From Bacteroidetes bacterium UBA4416 (lineage in GTDB: Bacteria; Bacteroidota; Bacteroidia; B-17B0; Aurantibacillaceae), in contig DGQK01000024.1 of assembly GCA_002390745.1 (NCBI GenBank), positions 62,747 through 126,746 on the forward strand: a stretch of DNA of 64,000 nt. The letters are read 5' to 3'. Shown piece after piece: positions 1-9,173 of this stretch; within the stretch, counting starts at the first letter, position 1, and each line of letters opens with the position of its first letter. The notes beneath the pieces were generated by a model that searched no databases, was not told where the DNA came from, and worked only from the letters and a program-made list of their open reading frames with translations. The position numbers and the translations under genes were made by a program.

Positions 1-1
1 C

Positions 2-3000
2 CAAAGCATCGACGGCGGCTCGCACCAGGTGATTATCGCTTACATCGACGAGCTCTACGATCAGTTTGCCTATGGTAACAAAAAAAATCCGCTGGCCATC
101 CGGAATTTCTGTAGCTTTTTGAGCGACACCCTGCCGACCCCTCCGAAATACCTGCTTTTGCTGGGAAAATCCGTAAAGAACGATCAGCTAAAATCCAATT
201 CCGTCCTCTGGGACGCCTGCGACCTGCCCACCATGGGCACTCCCTCATCGGATAACCTGATCACGGCTGACATCAACGGCTCGCATTCCTCGGCGCCCTC
301 CATTCCTGTCGGGCGTATTTCGGCTAAAACCAACACACAGGCAGGCTATTACCTCGACAAGGTAAAGTCGCATGAGCTTGGCCTGAAGAAACCCGAGCCC
401 GACGACTGGCACAAGCGCGTGCTGCATTTTGCCGGCGGCACAGACCTTGGCCAACAGCAATTGTTTCAAAGCTATCTGCAAAGCTACTCGGTTACCATCT
501 GCGACACGCTCTACGGAGGCACGGTCTTTAATTTCAAAAAAACAACCACTGCGCCGATCCAGATCACCATCAGCGATTCGGTGAAGCGCCTCATCGATTA
601 CGGCGCGTCCATCATTACCTTTTTCGGGCATGGCTCAATCAGCGGCTTCGATCAGGCTATCGACGATCCGAACGCCTACAACAACAAAGACAAGTATCCC
701 CTGTTCATTGCCAATTCCTGCTATTCGGGAGACATCCACACCTACGCCGGCAACAGTGCCAGTGAGAACTTCACGCTGATCCGAGAGAAGGGCAGCATCG
801 GCTTCATTGCCTCCTCCTCCAGTGGCGTGGTGTATCCTCTGAATATCTATTCCTCACAATTGTATAAGTCTATTGGTTACGAGCGCTACTATAAGGGGAT
901 CGGGGATGCCATTAAAAATGCCTGTGCAAAAAACGCAGTGCTCAATGACCAGCTGCTGGAGATCACGTCGCTGGAGATGACGCTGGAGGGAGACCCGGCT
1001 GTAAAGCTCAGCGGCTATGCCAAACCGGATTACCAGATCAACAATGCGAGTGTGTATTTCGACACCCAAAGCAATGTGGACTCCGTTGGGATCAGGGTGA
1101 TTATCCGCAACCTGGGAAAAGCCATCCGGGATACCTTTGTGGTAAGAGTGGAACGCTACTTTGCCACCGGCGATTCCGTGACTTACCTGCGGAAGATCAA
1201 AGCGCCTTATAACCGCGACACGCTGCAGTTCAATGTATTGAAGGACTACGACAACGGCATCGGACTGAACAGCTTCAAAGTATTCATCGATTCTTATAAC
1301 GAGATCTCCGAGCTCTCGGAAAACAATAACTCAACGACAGGAACCGTCGATCTTTTTATACCGGGTGGCGATGTGGTACCGGTGTATCCTTACAAATATG
1401 CTATCATCCCCAAAGCGCCCCAGGTCACCTTAAAAGCCTCTACAGCCGATCCCTTCTCTGCAACTACCAATTACCGGATACAGCTCGACACCTGCGACCG
1501 CTTTATCAACCCGATCAACACCACAGTTGTGAGCAGTGCCGGCGGTGTGGTGGAATGGACAGTAAACCTTCCTCTCCCCGATAGCACGGTCTATTTCTGG
1601 CGTATCTCCAAAGACTCCACACAGCTTACCGACTCCTATAAGTGGAGGGAAAGTTCCTTCCAGGTCATCGCAAATAAATCGGGCTGGGGGCAGTCACACT
1701 TTCACCAGTTCAAAAATGACACTTACCAATTTGTGAAATACAAAAAGGCGCAGCGCCGTTTCGATTTTGAGAACGATGTATCTTCCATCACCTGCCGCAC
1801 GGGTTTCCTCTCCGGTATTGGCTGGGACCAGATCATATACTCGCTCAACAACTCGCAGATGCATGTGTGGAGCTGCGCGCAGGACGGCTGGAGCATCGTG
1901 ATCTTCGACTCTACCAGTGCCCTGCCCCGCCAGAGCATTTCGGCCAACGCTCCAAACCCGGGCCCCGGCCCTTATGGCAACTGCCACTGCGATGGTACCA
2001 GGCCGCTCTTTGCCTTCGATTTCGGCACTAATAATTATTGCGGATTTCCAAATACCTGGCAAAACGACCTCACCACCCTGCTCAACAGCCTGCCGGTAAA
2101 TACCAAAATGCTGGCCTACTCCTCACAAAACCACCAGGCCCAAAGCTATGCCAACAGCCTGTATGCAGCCTTCGAGAGTTTCGGTAGCGCACAGATCCGG
2201 AATGTGAAAGATACGGTGAGCATCGCCATTTTCGGGAGAAAGGGCATGAGCATTGGCCAGGCACATGAAGAAGTAGGTGCCCATAACAGAGATGTTGTTG
2301 TGCTCAACGATTCCATCCGCACCAACTGGAGCAGCGGATACGTTGCCTCCGAGCTGATCGGCCCGGCATTTAAGTGGAACAGCCTGCACTGGAAACAGGT
2401 TCCTGTAGAGTTGCCTAACCAGGACACCGTGGTACTGAAGGTGGTGGGTATTAAAGTGAACGGCTCCCGCGACACGATAGCATCCTTCACCGCCAACATG
2501 ACGGACGTGTATAATTTCGACACTTACGCCGATGCTGCCGTATACCCATACATCCAGCTGGTAGCGCTGATGCGCGACCAGGTATATAAAACACCGCCGC
2601 AACTTAAGAAATGGCAGGTGCTTTACGATGAAGCGCCCGAATGTGCCATCAATCCTAAGAAAGGATTTACCATCAGCAACGACTCCCTCCAGGAAGGTGA
2701 AAAACTTTTTGTCAGGATCCCGATCGAAAACATAGGCGTGAAGCCCTTTAACGACAGCCTCATCGTCACCTATTGGGTGGAAGACAAAGACCGCATCAAA
2801 CATTATCTGCCACAGACATTGAAAGCCAGGCCTTTTGTTCCGGGGCAGGTGATCTTCGATAGCATCAGCTTCAACAGCTATGAATACCCGGGAATGAACT
2901 ACCTGTGGATCGACGTGAACACGCCTACCCACATCCGTTACCAGAGGGAGCAGTACCACTTCAACAACATTGCCCGCATCCCGTTCAGGGTAAACAGCGA

Positions 3001-3715
3001 CAAGATCAATCCTTTGCTGGACGTGACCTTCGACGGCACGCATATTCTGAATGGAGATATTGTTTCTTCCAGGCCTCACATCCTGGTGACCCTGAAAGAC
3101 GAGAACCGTTTCCTTGCCCTCAACGACACCGGCGACTTTGCCGTATTCATCAAAACCCCGGACCAGGCCTCGGAAAAACGGATCTTTTTCAGCAACACCC
3201 TCTTCTTCACGCCGGCCCAGCTTCCGAACAATTCCTGCAAGATTGAATGGCGGCCGGAATTTGCCATTGACGGAAAGTACAGGCTCATTGTACAGGCCAA
3301 AGACCGCACACGTAATGTTTCCGGCGACAACGACTACAGCATCGACTTTGAAGTGATCAATAAGCAAACGATCACGGAGGTCATGAACTACCCTAACCCC
3401 TTCAGTACCTCTACCCGCTTTGTATTTACCTTAACGGGCAGTGAGATGCCGGACATTTTCATTATCCAGATCATGACAGTGACCGGCAAAGTGGTGCGTG
3501 AGATTACCCGGAATGAGCTGGGCAATATCCGCATTGGCCGTAACATCACAGACTATGCCTGGGACGGAAAGGATGAGTTTGGTGATAAGCTTGGCAATGG
3601 GGTGTACCTGTACCGTGTGATCACCCGCTACAACGGCGAGGCCATAGAAAAAAGACAAACCGAAGCGGATTCCTATTTTAAAAAGGGCTGGGGCAAAATG
3701 GTGATCATGCGCTAA
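2..3715 (+). CDS. Secreted C25 (gingipain/PorU-like) cysteine peptidase, 5'-truncated
   Basis: The frame is open from the left edge, so the N-terminus is missing; residues are counted from the codon at position 2. A C25 caspase-like domain fills about residues 1-330, with the likely catalytic pair His210 (in FFGHGS) and Cys240 (in ANSCYSG); LYDQFAYG and LAIRNF near its start are typical of PorU-like members. A CARDB-like domain follows (about 342-450), then an Fn3-like stretch, a region resembling the ILEI/FAM3 fold (about 610-755), and a FlgD-Ig-like C-terminal domain (about 1128-1237, YPNPF to GNGVYLYRV) of the kind found on type IX secretion cargo. The layout fits the alternative sortase called PorU2 or a large secreted protease; I cannot separate these. 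The stop codon overlaps that of the convergent downstream gene. Confidence 0.85.
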   Translation, partial: QSIDGGSHQVIIAYIDELYDQFAYGNKKNPLAIRNFCSFLSDTLPTPPKYLLLLGKSVKNDQLKSNSVLWDACDLPTMGTPSSDNLITADINGSHSSAPSIPVGRISAKTNTQAGYYLDKVKSHELGLKKPEPDDWHKRVLHFAGGTDLGQQQLFQSYLQSYSVTICDTLYGGTVFNFKKTTTAPIQITISDSVKRLIDYGASIITFFGHGSISGFDQAIDDPNAYNNKDKYPLFIANSCYSGDIHTYAGNSASENFTLIREKGSIGFIASSSSGVVYPLNIYSSQLYKSIGYERYYKGIGDAIKNACAKNAVLNDQLLEITSLEMTLEGDPAVKLSGYAKPDYQINNASVYFDTQSNVDSVGIRVIIRNLGKAIRDTFVVRVERYFATGDSVTYLRKIKAPYNRDTLQFNVLKDYDNGIGLNSFKVFIDSYNEISELSENNNSTTGTVDLFIPGGDVVPVYPYKYAIIPKAPQVTLKASTADPFSATTNYRIQLDTCDRFINPINTTVVSSAGGVVEWTVNLPLPDSTVYFWRISKDSTQLTDSYKWRESSFQVIANKSGWGQSHFHQFKNDTYQFVKYKKAQRRFDFENDVSSITCRTGFLSGIGWDQIIYSLNNSQMHVWSCAQDGWSIVIFDSTSALPRQSISANAPNPGPGPYGNCHCDGTRPLFAFDFGTNNYCGFPNTWQNDLTTLLNSLPVNTKMLAYSSQNHQAQSYANSLYAAFESFGSAQIRNVKDTVSIAIFGRKGMSIGQAHEEVGAHNRDVVVLNDSIRTNWSSGYVASELIGPAFKWNSLHWKQVPVELPNQDTVVLKVVGIKVNGSRDTIASFTANMTDVYNFDTYADAAVYPYIQLVALMRDQVYKTPPQLKKWQVLYDEAPECAINPKKGFTISNDSLQEGEKLFVRIPIENIGVKPFNDSLIVTYWVEDKDRIKHYLPQTLKARPFVPGQVIFDSISFNSYEYPGMNYLWIDVNTPTHIRYQREQYHFNNIARIPFRVNSDKINPLLDVTFDGTHILNGDIVSSRPHILVTLKDENRFLALNDTGDFAVFIKTPDQASEKRIFFSNTLFFTPAQLPNNSCKIEWRPEFAIDGKYRLIVQAKDRTRNVSGDNDYSIDFEVINKQTITEVMNYPNPFSTSTRFVFTLTGSEMPDIFIIQIMTVTGKVVREITRNELGNIRIGRNITDYAWDGKDEFGDKLGNGVYLYRVITRYNGEAIEKRQTEADSYFKKGWGKMVIMR

Positions 3716-4689
3716 GGCTTCACGATCAGCGTATCCAGTATCTTATCTTTCGTCATAAGCGTATGGATTATAGCCGAGGCTTCTTTCAGGACATCGGCCT
3801 CCACAGTAGCTTTCAAGCCCAATAAGCCAATGGCTTTTTTAGTCGCTTCTTCCTTATTCATCTGGCCGGTCACGTAAATGGCATCCCGCAGCTGGTAGAG
3901 ATTGAGCACACGGTCTTTTAATTTTCCCAACTCCTGGATGAGCCAGCTCAGGGCAAAGAACGAATCGCTGTCGTACTCCAGAACCGCAACATCCTTCGGC
4001 TTTGCCGGAAGCTTGTTGTACGGCGATTGCATGACTTCTTTGGTAAAATAGGCGGTATGGTATTTTTTGCGTTTGCCTGATGGCTTGAGCTGAATCACAC
4101 CCCTCATGGCTTGTGCATAAATGCTGAGCCAGCGGAATTTGCGCCTGAGCTCATGCACCTCGTCTTCAATTTTCGTGAAATGATAATCGGCTTTGAGAGC
4201 GAAATAAAGGATGTGGTCCACTTCTTTTTCGAGGGCAAAACGCAGCTCATCGACGTAAGCTTCATTGCATTCCTGGTCAAACCGGCCGATCTTTTGATCA
4301 AAGGATGCGACCTTATCCTTCAGCCAATCCTTGGAAGCCAGGCGCCTGTTGCATTTCTCCAGATAGTTCTCCTTATGAAGCGTAAAGTAACGGATCACTT
4401 CCTTCGGGATTTTTTTGTTGGTTTTAAATTGTGCTTCCAGCGCGGCGTATTCATCGATCTCCCCGAACAGATCCTCCAGCTTCTTGAAACGCTTGTTCCA
4501 TTTATCAAAAACTTTTTCGTCAAAAGCATTGTTATGCAGGCGCGTCAGGGCCTCCAGCATAAAAAGCTGGGTGCGCGCGTCGTTCTTATAAAGCCACAGC
4601 GCGGGGTCTTTTTGCCCGGCAGCTTTGGCCAGCAGGCTTTGCAGCTTTGCACTGTAAAACAGGAAGGGATTGAAGGCTTGAGTTGTCAT
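3712..4689 (-). CDS. CHAD-like helical protein
   Basis: This 325-residue protein is almost entirely helical and charged, with no signal peptide. Two arginine/histidine-rich helices resemble the paired helices of CHAD domains: one near residue 38 (DARTQLFMLEAL) and one near 180 (VHELRRKFRWLSIYAQ), which fits the internal duplication of the family. CHAD proteins bind polyphosphate or other polyanions through such basic faces. No CYTH domain is attached. The gene is convergent with the upstream peptidase, sharing bases at the stops, and divergent from gltX. The family call is by pattern and moderately uncertain; no enzymatic role is implied. Confidence 0.6.
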   Translation of the reverse strand: MTTQAFNPFLFYSAKLQSLLAKAAGQKDPALWLYKNDARTQLFMLEALTRLHNNAFDEKVFDKWNKRFKKLEDLFGEIDEYAALEAQFKTNKKIPKEVIRYFTLHKENYLEKCNRRLASKDWLKDKVASFDQKIGRFDQECNEAYVDELRFALEKEVDHILYFALKADYHFTKIEDEVHELRRKFRWLSIYAQAMRGVIQLKPSGKRKKYHTAYFTKEVMQSPYNKLPAKPKDVAVLEYDSDSFFALSWLIQELGKLKDRVLNLYQLRDAIYVTGQMNKEEATKKAIGLLGLKATVEADVLKEASAIIHTLMTKDKILDTLIVKP

Positions 4690-4882
4690 GGTTCGTTTTT
4701 GAGTTTTTCGTTACAGTACCGGAAGTACCTTAGCCGGCCTCAGCAATCAGGAGCACTGCCTGACGGGCCGTTCGCATCACCGACAGAAACCGCTGCGCAT
4801 CCGTACTTTATCATTTACAATATACCTAAACTACTCTTTATTTTTGACATAAACATAAAGCGATCAACTTAAATTTTATAAG

Positions 4883-4890
4883 TATCTTTG
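4883..4890 (+). promoter_or_regulatory. Bacteroidota -7 box (TATCTTTG) of gltX
   Basis: TATCTTTG matches the TAnnTTTG element used by the Bacteroidota primary sigma factor. It ends only 6 bases before the gltX ATG at 4897, so transcription would begin at or next to the start codon. No clear -33 TTG is visible at the usual spacing. Confidence 0.5.
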
Positions 4891-4896
4891 CCTCCT

Positions 4897-6414
4897 ATGG
4901 AAAAAAGAGTACGATTACGTTTTGCTCCCAGCCCAACGGGAGGCTTACACATGGGTGGTGTGCGCACTGCCCTGTTCAGTTATTTATATGCAAAAAAACA
5001 TGGCGGAGATTTTGTGCTGCGCATAGAAGATACCGACCAGACGCGCTTTGTACCGGGCGCTGAACAATACATCATTGATTCCCTGAAATGGTGCGGCATT
5101 GAACCTAACGAGGGCGTTGGCTTCGGCGATGGGCCTTATGCGCCATACCGCCAGAGCGAGCGCAAGGAACAGGGCATCTATAAAAAATATGCCGACCAGC
5201 TGATTGCCGGTGGCCATGCGTATTATGCCTTCGATACACCGGAAGAGCTGGATGAGATGCGCAAGCGCCTGGAAGCGGCGAAAGTGGTGGCTCCGCAGTA
5301 CAATGCTGTAACGCGCCAGAATATGCGCAATTCCCTGACCCTGCCGGAAGATGAGGTCAAAAAGCTGATCGAAAGCGGCGTGCCCCATGTGGTGCGTCTG
5401 AAGGTGCCCCGCAATGAGGAGATCCGTTTCCACGACATTATCCGCGGCTGGGTAACGGTTAACTCCTCGCAGGTAGATGATAAGGTATTGCTGAAAAGCG
5501 ATGGCATGCCAACTTACCACTTGGCGCACATTGTAGACGATATTGAAATGAAGATCACCCACGCCGTGCGTGGTGAAGAATGGCTGCCGAGCGCGCCGTC
5601 GCATATTCTGATCTACCGCTATCTGGGCCTGGAAGACCAGATGCCTCAACTGGCACATTTGCCGCTGATCCTGAAACCGGACGGCAACGGAAAACTATCC
5701 AAGCGCGATAAATCGGGCTTACCGATGTTCCCGCTCAACTGGCACGACCCCCGCGACCAGACAGATTACGTAGGTTATAAGGAATCGGGCTTTATGCCGG
5801 AGGCCTTCATCAACATGCTGGCGCTGCTGGGTTGGAACCCGGGCGATAACCGCGAGATCATGAGTAAGCAGGAACTGATCGACAGTTTTTCGTTTGAGCG
5901 CGTGAATAAGTCGGGTGCTAAATTCGACCCGGAGAAAACCAAGTGGTTCAACCAGCAATACCTGCGCATGCAGAGCGACGAGCAATTGGCAGATGCGGTG
6001 ACTCCCCTGCTTGAAGCCAAAGGCATCAAAAAAGACAGGGCTTTCGTGATTGAGTTTTGCAGGCTGATCAAAGAAAAAGCGCATTTTGTGAATGAGTTCT
6101 ACGACCTGGGGCCTTTCTTTTTTGTAGCGCCAACGAGCTATGACGAAAAGGTCATCGCCAAAAAATGGAACGAGTCCTCCAAAGAGTTGTTCACGAAACT
6201 GGCTGCCAAATTCGAGGGACTTGCGGTATGGGATACACACAGCCTGCACGATGCGTTCCAGGAAGCCCAAACAGAGATCGGCAAGCTGGACATGCAGCTT
6301 CTTCGCGTGCTGACGACCGGTGCGGCAGGCGGGCCGCAATTATTCGACCTGCTGGCTTTGCTGGGAAAAGAAGAAACAATTTCCCGCTTAAAAAGCGCGT
6401 TATCTAAATTGTAA
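4897..6414 (+). CDS. gltX: Glutamate--tRNA ligase
   Basis: Class I aminoacyl-tRNA synthetase that charges tRNA-Glu. The 505-residue length is normal for Bacteroidota. The HIGH-type signature is HMGG at residues 18-21, after APSPTGGL, and the KMSKS-type loop is KLSKR at 266-270. The discriminating anticodon-binding region fills the C-terminal third. A TTG in frame at 4888 would add three residues, but it lies inside the predicted -7 box, so ATG 4897 is chosen. The scramblase-like gene starts 9 bases after the stop and is probably co-transcribed. Confidence 0.97.
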   Translation: MEKRVRLRFAPSPTGGLHMGGVRTALFSYLYAKKHGGDFVLRIEDTDQTRFVPGAEQYIIDSLKWCGIEPNEGVGFGDGPYAPYRQSERKEQGIYKKYADQLIAGGHAYYAFDTPEELDEMRKRLEAAKVVAPQYNAVTRQNMRNSLTLPEDEVKKLIESGVPHVVRLKVPRNEEIRFHDIIRGWVTVNSSQVDDKVLLKSDGMPTYHLAHIVDDIEMKITHAVRGEEWLPSAPSHILIYRYLGLEDQMPQLAHLPLILKPDGNGKLSKRDKSGLPMFPLNWHDPRDQTDYVGYKESGFMPEAFINMLALLGWNPGDNREIMSKQELIDSFSFERVNKSGAKFDPEKTKWFNQQYLRMQSDEQLADAVTPLLEAKGIKKDRAFVIEFCRLIKEKAHFVNEFYDLGPFFFVAPTSYDEKVIAKKWNESSKELFTKLAAKFEGLAVWDTHSLHDAFQEAQTEIGKLDMQLLRVLTTGAAGGPQLFDLLALLGKEETISRLKSALSKL

Positions 6415-6423
6415 ATCATTACC

Positions 6424-7011
6424 ATGCACGCTATCCTCCATCGGAATTTATTTTTCATCAAAGAACATATTGGCATGTTCAAAGCCGCCAATAATTTCGA
6501 CATCTACAACCCCGATACACAGGAGCTGTTGATGACCTGCCGTGAGGAGCAGCTGGGCTTCCTTACCAAGATGTTCCGCTTTACGGACTACAAGCGCCTG
6601 ACGCCGTTTCATGTGGAAATAAAAACCGCTAAAGGCGAGCCGGTGCTGGAGGTAAAGCGTGGCGTTTCCCTGTTCCTGTCTACAGTAGAAGTGCTTGATG
6701 AGAAAGGACTCCTGGTGGGCCGTTTCAAACAAAAGTTCTTTTCCGTTGGCGGCAAATTTGACGTGCTCGATCCTCAGAACAATGTGTTATGCACGCTGAA
6801 AGGAAAATGGACCAGCTGGGATTTTAAATTCATGCAGGGAAACAGCGAGCTCGCACAGGTGAATAAGAAATGGGCGGGCGTTGGCAGGGAGCTGTTTACC
6901 TCGGCTGACAATTACATGCTTTCGGTAAACGATTCGGTGAGAAAAGATGACCCTGTGCGCATCCTGATTTTAGCGGCCGTGATGTGCATCGATATGGTAT
7001 TAAAAGAATAA
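6424..7011 (+). CDS. Scramblase/LURP-one-related family protein
   Basis: A 195-residue protein with the 12-strand tubby-like pattern of the phospholipid scramblase/LOR superfamily: an N-terminal stretch naming an extended interface (FDIYNPDTQELLMTCREE), alternating beta hairpins with FDVLDPQNNVL and GKWTSWDFKF, and a hydrophobic C-terminal helix (ILILAAVMCIDMVL). Bacterial members are cytosolic or membrane-associated and their biochemical role is largely untested, so lipid scrambling should not be assumed. It sits 9 bases after gltX and 4 bases before the DUF1684 gene, in a tight operon that continues to tadA. Confidence 0.75.
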   Translation: MHAILHRNLFFIKEHIGMFKAANNFDIYNPDTQELLMTCREEQLGFLTKMFRFTDYKRLTPFHVEIKTAKGEPVLEVKRGVSLFLSTVEVLDEKGLLVGRFKQKFFSVGGKFDVLDPQNNVLCTLKGKWTSWDFKFMQGNSELAQVNKKWAGVGRELFTSADNYMLSVNDSVRKDDPVRILILAAVMCIDMVLKE

Positions 7012-7015
7012 GCCC

Positions 7016-7615
7016 ATGACCTACCGCCTCACGTTTATATGTATCTTCCTGGCCGGAGTGCTTTGTGCACAGCCGGAAAAAGAAGAGGTGCTGGCCTTCC
7101 AGAACACATTGAACAAGGAGTTCCTGGATTCGCTCCAATCGCCCCTGAGCAAAAAAGAAAGGCTCACCTTTAAGGGACATGATTTCTACCCGATCGACCT
7201 GAGCTATCGCGTAACAGCGGACTTCATTCGTACACCCGATGAAAAGCCTTTTAAAATGGCGGCAACCCGCGGCGAAGCGAAGAATTATGTGAAATACGCC
7301 GTGATTCGGTTTACGATCAACGGAAAGGAACAGCGCCTGAATGTGTACCAGAGCCTCGACCTCATCAAAAAAGAAGAGTATAAAAATTACCTCTTCCTGC
7401 CTTTCAAAGACCTCACCAACTCTGTGGAAACATACGGGGGCGGGCGTTTCATCGATTTGCAAATCCCGGAGGGCAACACCATCATCTGCGATTTCAATAA
7501 AGCCTACAATCCCTTCTGCGTATATTCCGACAATTTTTCCTGCCCGGTAACACCGCTGGAGAATACGCTCAACATCGAGATCAAAGCAGGCGTGAAAGGC
7601 CCTACAGGCGATTAA
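7016..7615 (+). CDS. Exported DUF1684 family protein
   Basis: A 199-residue protein with an N-terminal signal peptide (hydrophobic core to about residue 17, cleavage after CAQ). The body carries the DUF1684 landmarks: a TRGEAKNYVKYA segment, YGGGRFIDLQ, the DFNKAYNPFCVYSD motif and the terminal CPVTPLEN...IKAGVK. Two cysteines in the C-terminal part (in NPFCVY and SCPVTP) are conserved in the family as I recall it. Function is unknown. It ends one base before tadA, so translation of the two is probably coupled. Confidence 0.85.
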   Translation: MTYRLTFICIFLAGVLCAQPEKEEVLAFQNTLNKEFLDSLQSPLSKKERLTFKGHDFYPIDLSYRVTADFIRTPDEKPFKMAATRGEAKNYVKYAVIRFTINGKEQRLNVYQSLDLIKKEEYKNYLFLPFKDLTNSVETYGGGRFIDLQIPEGNTIICDFNKAYNPFCVYSDNFSCPVTPLENTLNIEIKAGVKGPTGD

Positions 7616-7616
7616 C

Positions 7617-8063
7617 ATGGAATTGTACTCCGACGCATATTTTATGAACGAAGCGCTTAAGGAAGCGCAAAAGGCTTATGCAGCCGACGAGGTTCCCGTA
7701 GGCGCGGTCATCGTGGCCAATAACCGCATCATTGCCCGTGCCCATAACCTCACCGAACGCCTGAACGATGTAACCGCACACGCGGAGATGCAGGTGATCA
7801 CGGCTGCAGCCAATTCCATTGGAGGGAAATACCTGACAGATTGCACGCTTTATGTAACGCTGGAACCCTGCCCGATGTGCGCCGGCGCCCTGCACTGGAC
7901 ACACATCAGCAGGATCGTATACGGCGCCGCTGATTTGAAAAGAGGATTCTCCGGCATATCTTCCAATCTGCTGCACCCTAAAACAGTGGTGGCACAAGGC
8001 ATTCTGGAACAGGAATGCGGCAGCCTCCTGAAGAACTTCTTCCTTTCGAAGCGAAAATCCTGA
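7617..8063 (+). CDS. tadA: tRNA-specific adenosine deaminase
   Basis: Zinc-dependent deaminase converting adenosine 34 to inosine in the anticodon wobble position of tRNA-Arg. The 148-residue protein is full length for the family. The HAE motif gives the zinc ligand His55 and catalytic Glu57; PCPMC gives the two cysteine ligands, Cys85 and Cys88. Start at ATG 7617, one base after the DUF1684 stop codon. It is the last gene of the gltX operon; a 161-base gap follows without an obvious hairpin terminator. Confidence 0.95.
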   Translation: MELYSDAYFMNEALKEAQKAYAADEVPVGAVIVANNRIIARAHNLTERLNDVTAHAEMQVITAAANSIGGKYLTDCTLYVTLEPCPMCAGALHWTHISRIVYGAADLKRGFSGISSNLLHPKTVVAQGILEQECGSLLKNFFLSKRKS

Positions 8064-8224
8064 ACCTGCTTCCGGATACCACAAGCCGCGAAATCATGAG
8101 CGCACCGGGGGGAAAACCGGTTTTGCCCAGGCAGACCATGAGCCAATGCGCTTTTCTATCCCTTAAATTTTTCTGCTCCGTTTGCCAAAATACTTTGCAT
8201 CTTTGCAGGTAAAATAAGACTCAC

Positions 8225-9013
8225 ATGAACTTAGATCTGAAACATAAACAGGCCATCGTGTGCGGCAGCACACAGGGTATCGGGAAAGCCATTGCCTTAG
8301 AGCTTGCGTCGCTGGGCGCTTCGGTAACACTCATTGCCCGCAATGAGGAAGCCCTGAAAGCAACAAAACAGGAACTGAGCACGGCTGCCGGCCAGCTTCA
8401 CTCCTACCTCTGTGTGGATTTTTCGAAACCGGAAGAGCTGAAGCACATTGTAGAAGCCTATTTACAGCGTCAGCCCGGCGTGCAGATCCTGGTGAATAAT
8501 ACGGGAGGCCCTCCTTCCGGCCCTATCGCGTCTGCCAAAACGGAAGAGTTCCTCTCCGCTTTCAACAACCACCTCATCTGTAACCACATCCTCGTACAGG
8601 CCTGTCTCGAACACATGAAGAACGCCAAATACGGGCGGATCATCAACATCATTTCCACCTCCGTGAAGGCACCATTGCCTAACCTGGGCGTATCCAATAC
8701 CATCCGTGCAGCCGTAGCCAACTGGAGCAAGACCCTCGCCAACGAGCTCGGCAAATTCAACATTACGGTAAACAATGTATTGCCCGGTGCCACAGCAACG
8801 GTGCGCCTGAAAACCATCATTGAAAACAAATCGGCCAAAACCGGGCATGCGCAGGATGAGGTAACCAACGAGATGCTCGCGGAAATTCCGATGGGCCGTT
8901 TTGCGGAAGCCTCGGAAGTGGCCAACGCGGTGGCTTTCCTGGCATCACCGGCAGCTTCTTATATCAACGGGATCAATTTACCCGTAGATGGCGGAAGAAC
9001 GGGGAATTTATAA
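8225..9013 (+). CDS. SDR-family protein with altered catalytic motif
   Basis: A 262-residue Rossmann protein of the short-chain dehydrogenase/reductase superfamily, close in shape to 3-oxoacyl-ACP reductases. The cofactor glycine motif GSTQGIG is at residues 14-20 and NNTGG is present. The catalytic YxxxK is not: the aligned positions are Ser157 and Arg161 in GVSNTIRAAV. A BKR-like SDR subgroup lacking the usual tetrad is known, and this probably belongs there. The C-terminal signature PAASYINGINLPVDGG is normal. It stands alone, with gaps of 161 and 263 bases either side. Substrate unknown. Confidence 0.85.
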   Translation: MNLDLKHKQAIVCGSTQGIGKAIALELASLGASVTLIARNEEALKATKQELSTAAGQLHSYLCVDFSKPEELKHIVEAYLQRQPGVQILVNNTGGPPSGPIASAKTEEFLSAFNNHLICNHILVQACLEHMKNAKYGRIINIISTSVKAPLPNLGVSNTIRAAVANWSKTLANELGKFNITVNNVLPGATATVRLKTIIENKSAKTGHAQDEVTNEMLAEIPMGRFAEASEVANAVAFLASPAASYINGINLPVDGGRTGNL

Positions 9014-9124
9014 TGATTCCGCTCATCCATAGTCCCTCTGTTCATCAGCTGAAAACATCGGCAAAACGCCTTTCCGGCCTCTTATCATAAAATCTGTGAA
9101 TTATTGAAATTTACGGGTATACAC

Positions 9125-9151
9125 CCCCGATAAATCAGTGATTTATCGGGG
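9125..9151. repeat. 27-bp perfect palindrome upstream of the nucleotidyltransferase promoter
   Basis: Two 13-base arms (CCCCGATAAATCA at 9125-9137 and its exact complement at 9139-9151) are separated by one base. It ends 8 bases before the -7 box at 9160, covering the -33 region. This position suits an operator for a dimeric regulator. A terminator for the upstream SDR gene is possible, but no T-run follows on either strand. Confidence 0.7.
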
Positions 9152-9159
9152 TTAAATAT

Positions 9160-9167
9160 TATATTTG
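9160..9167 (+). promoter_or_regulatory. -7 box (TATATTTG) of the nucleotidyltransferase operon
   Basis: Exact TAnnTTTG match immediately downstream of the 27-bp palindrome. A start site near 9173 would give a leader of about 100 bases before ATG 9277. Confidence 0.5.
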
Positions 9168-9173
9168 CTTGTT

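Noticed and set aside
2123..3367. Long minus-strand frame (414 codons) opposite the C25 peptidase
   Set aside because: It mirrors the codon structure of the real gene on the opposite strand, has no recognisable domain and no promoter.
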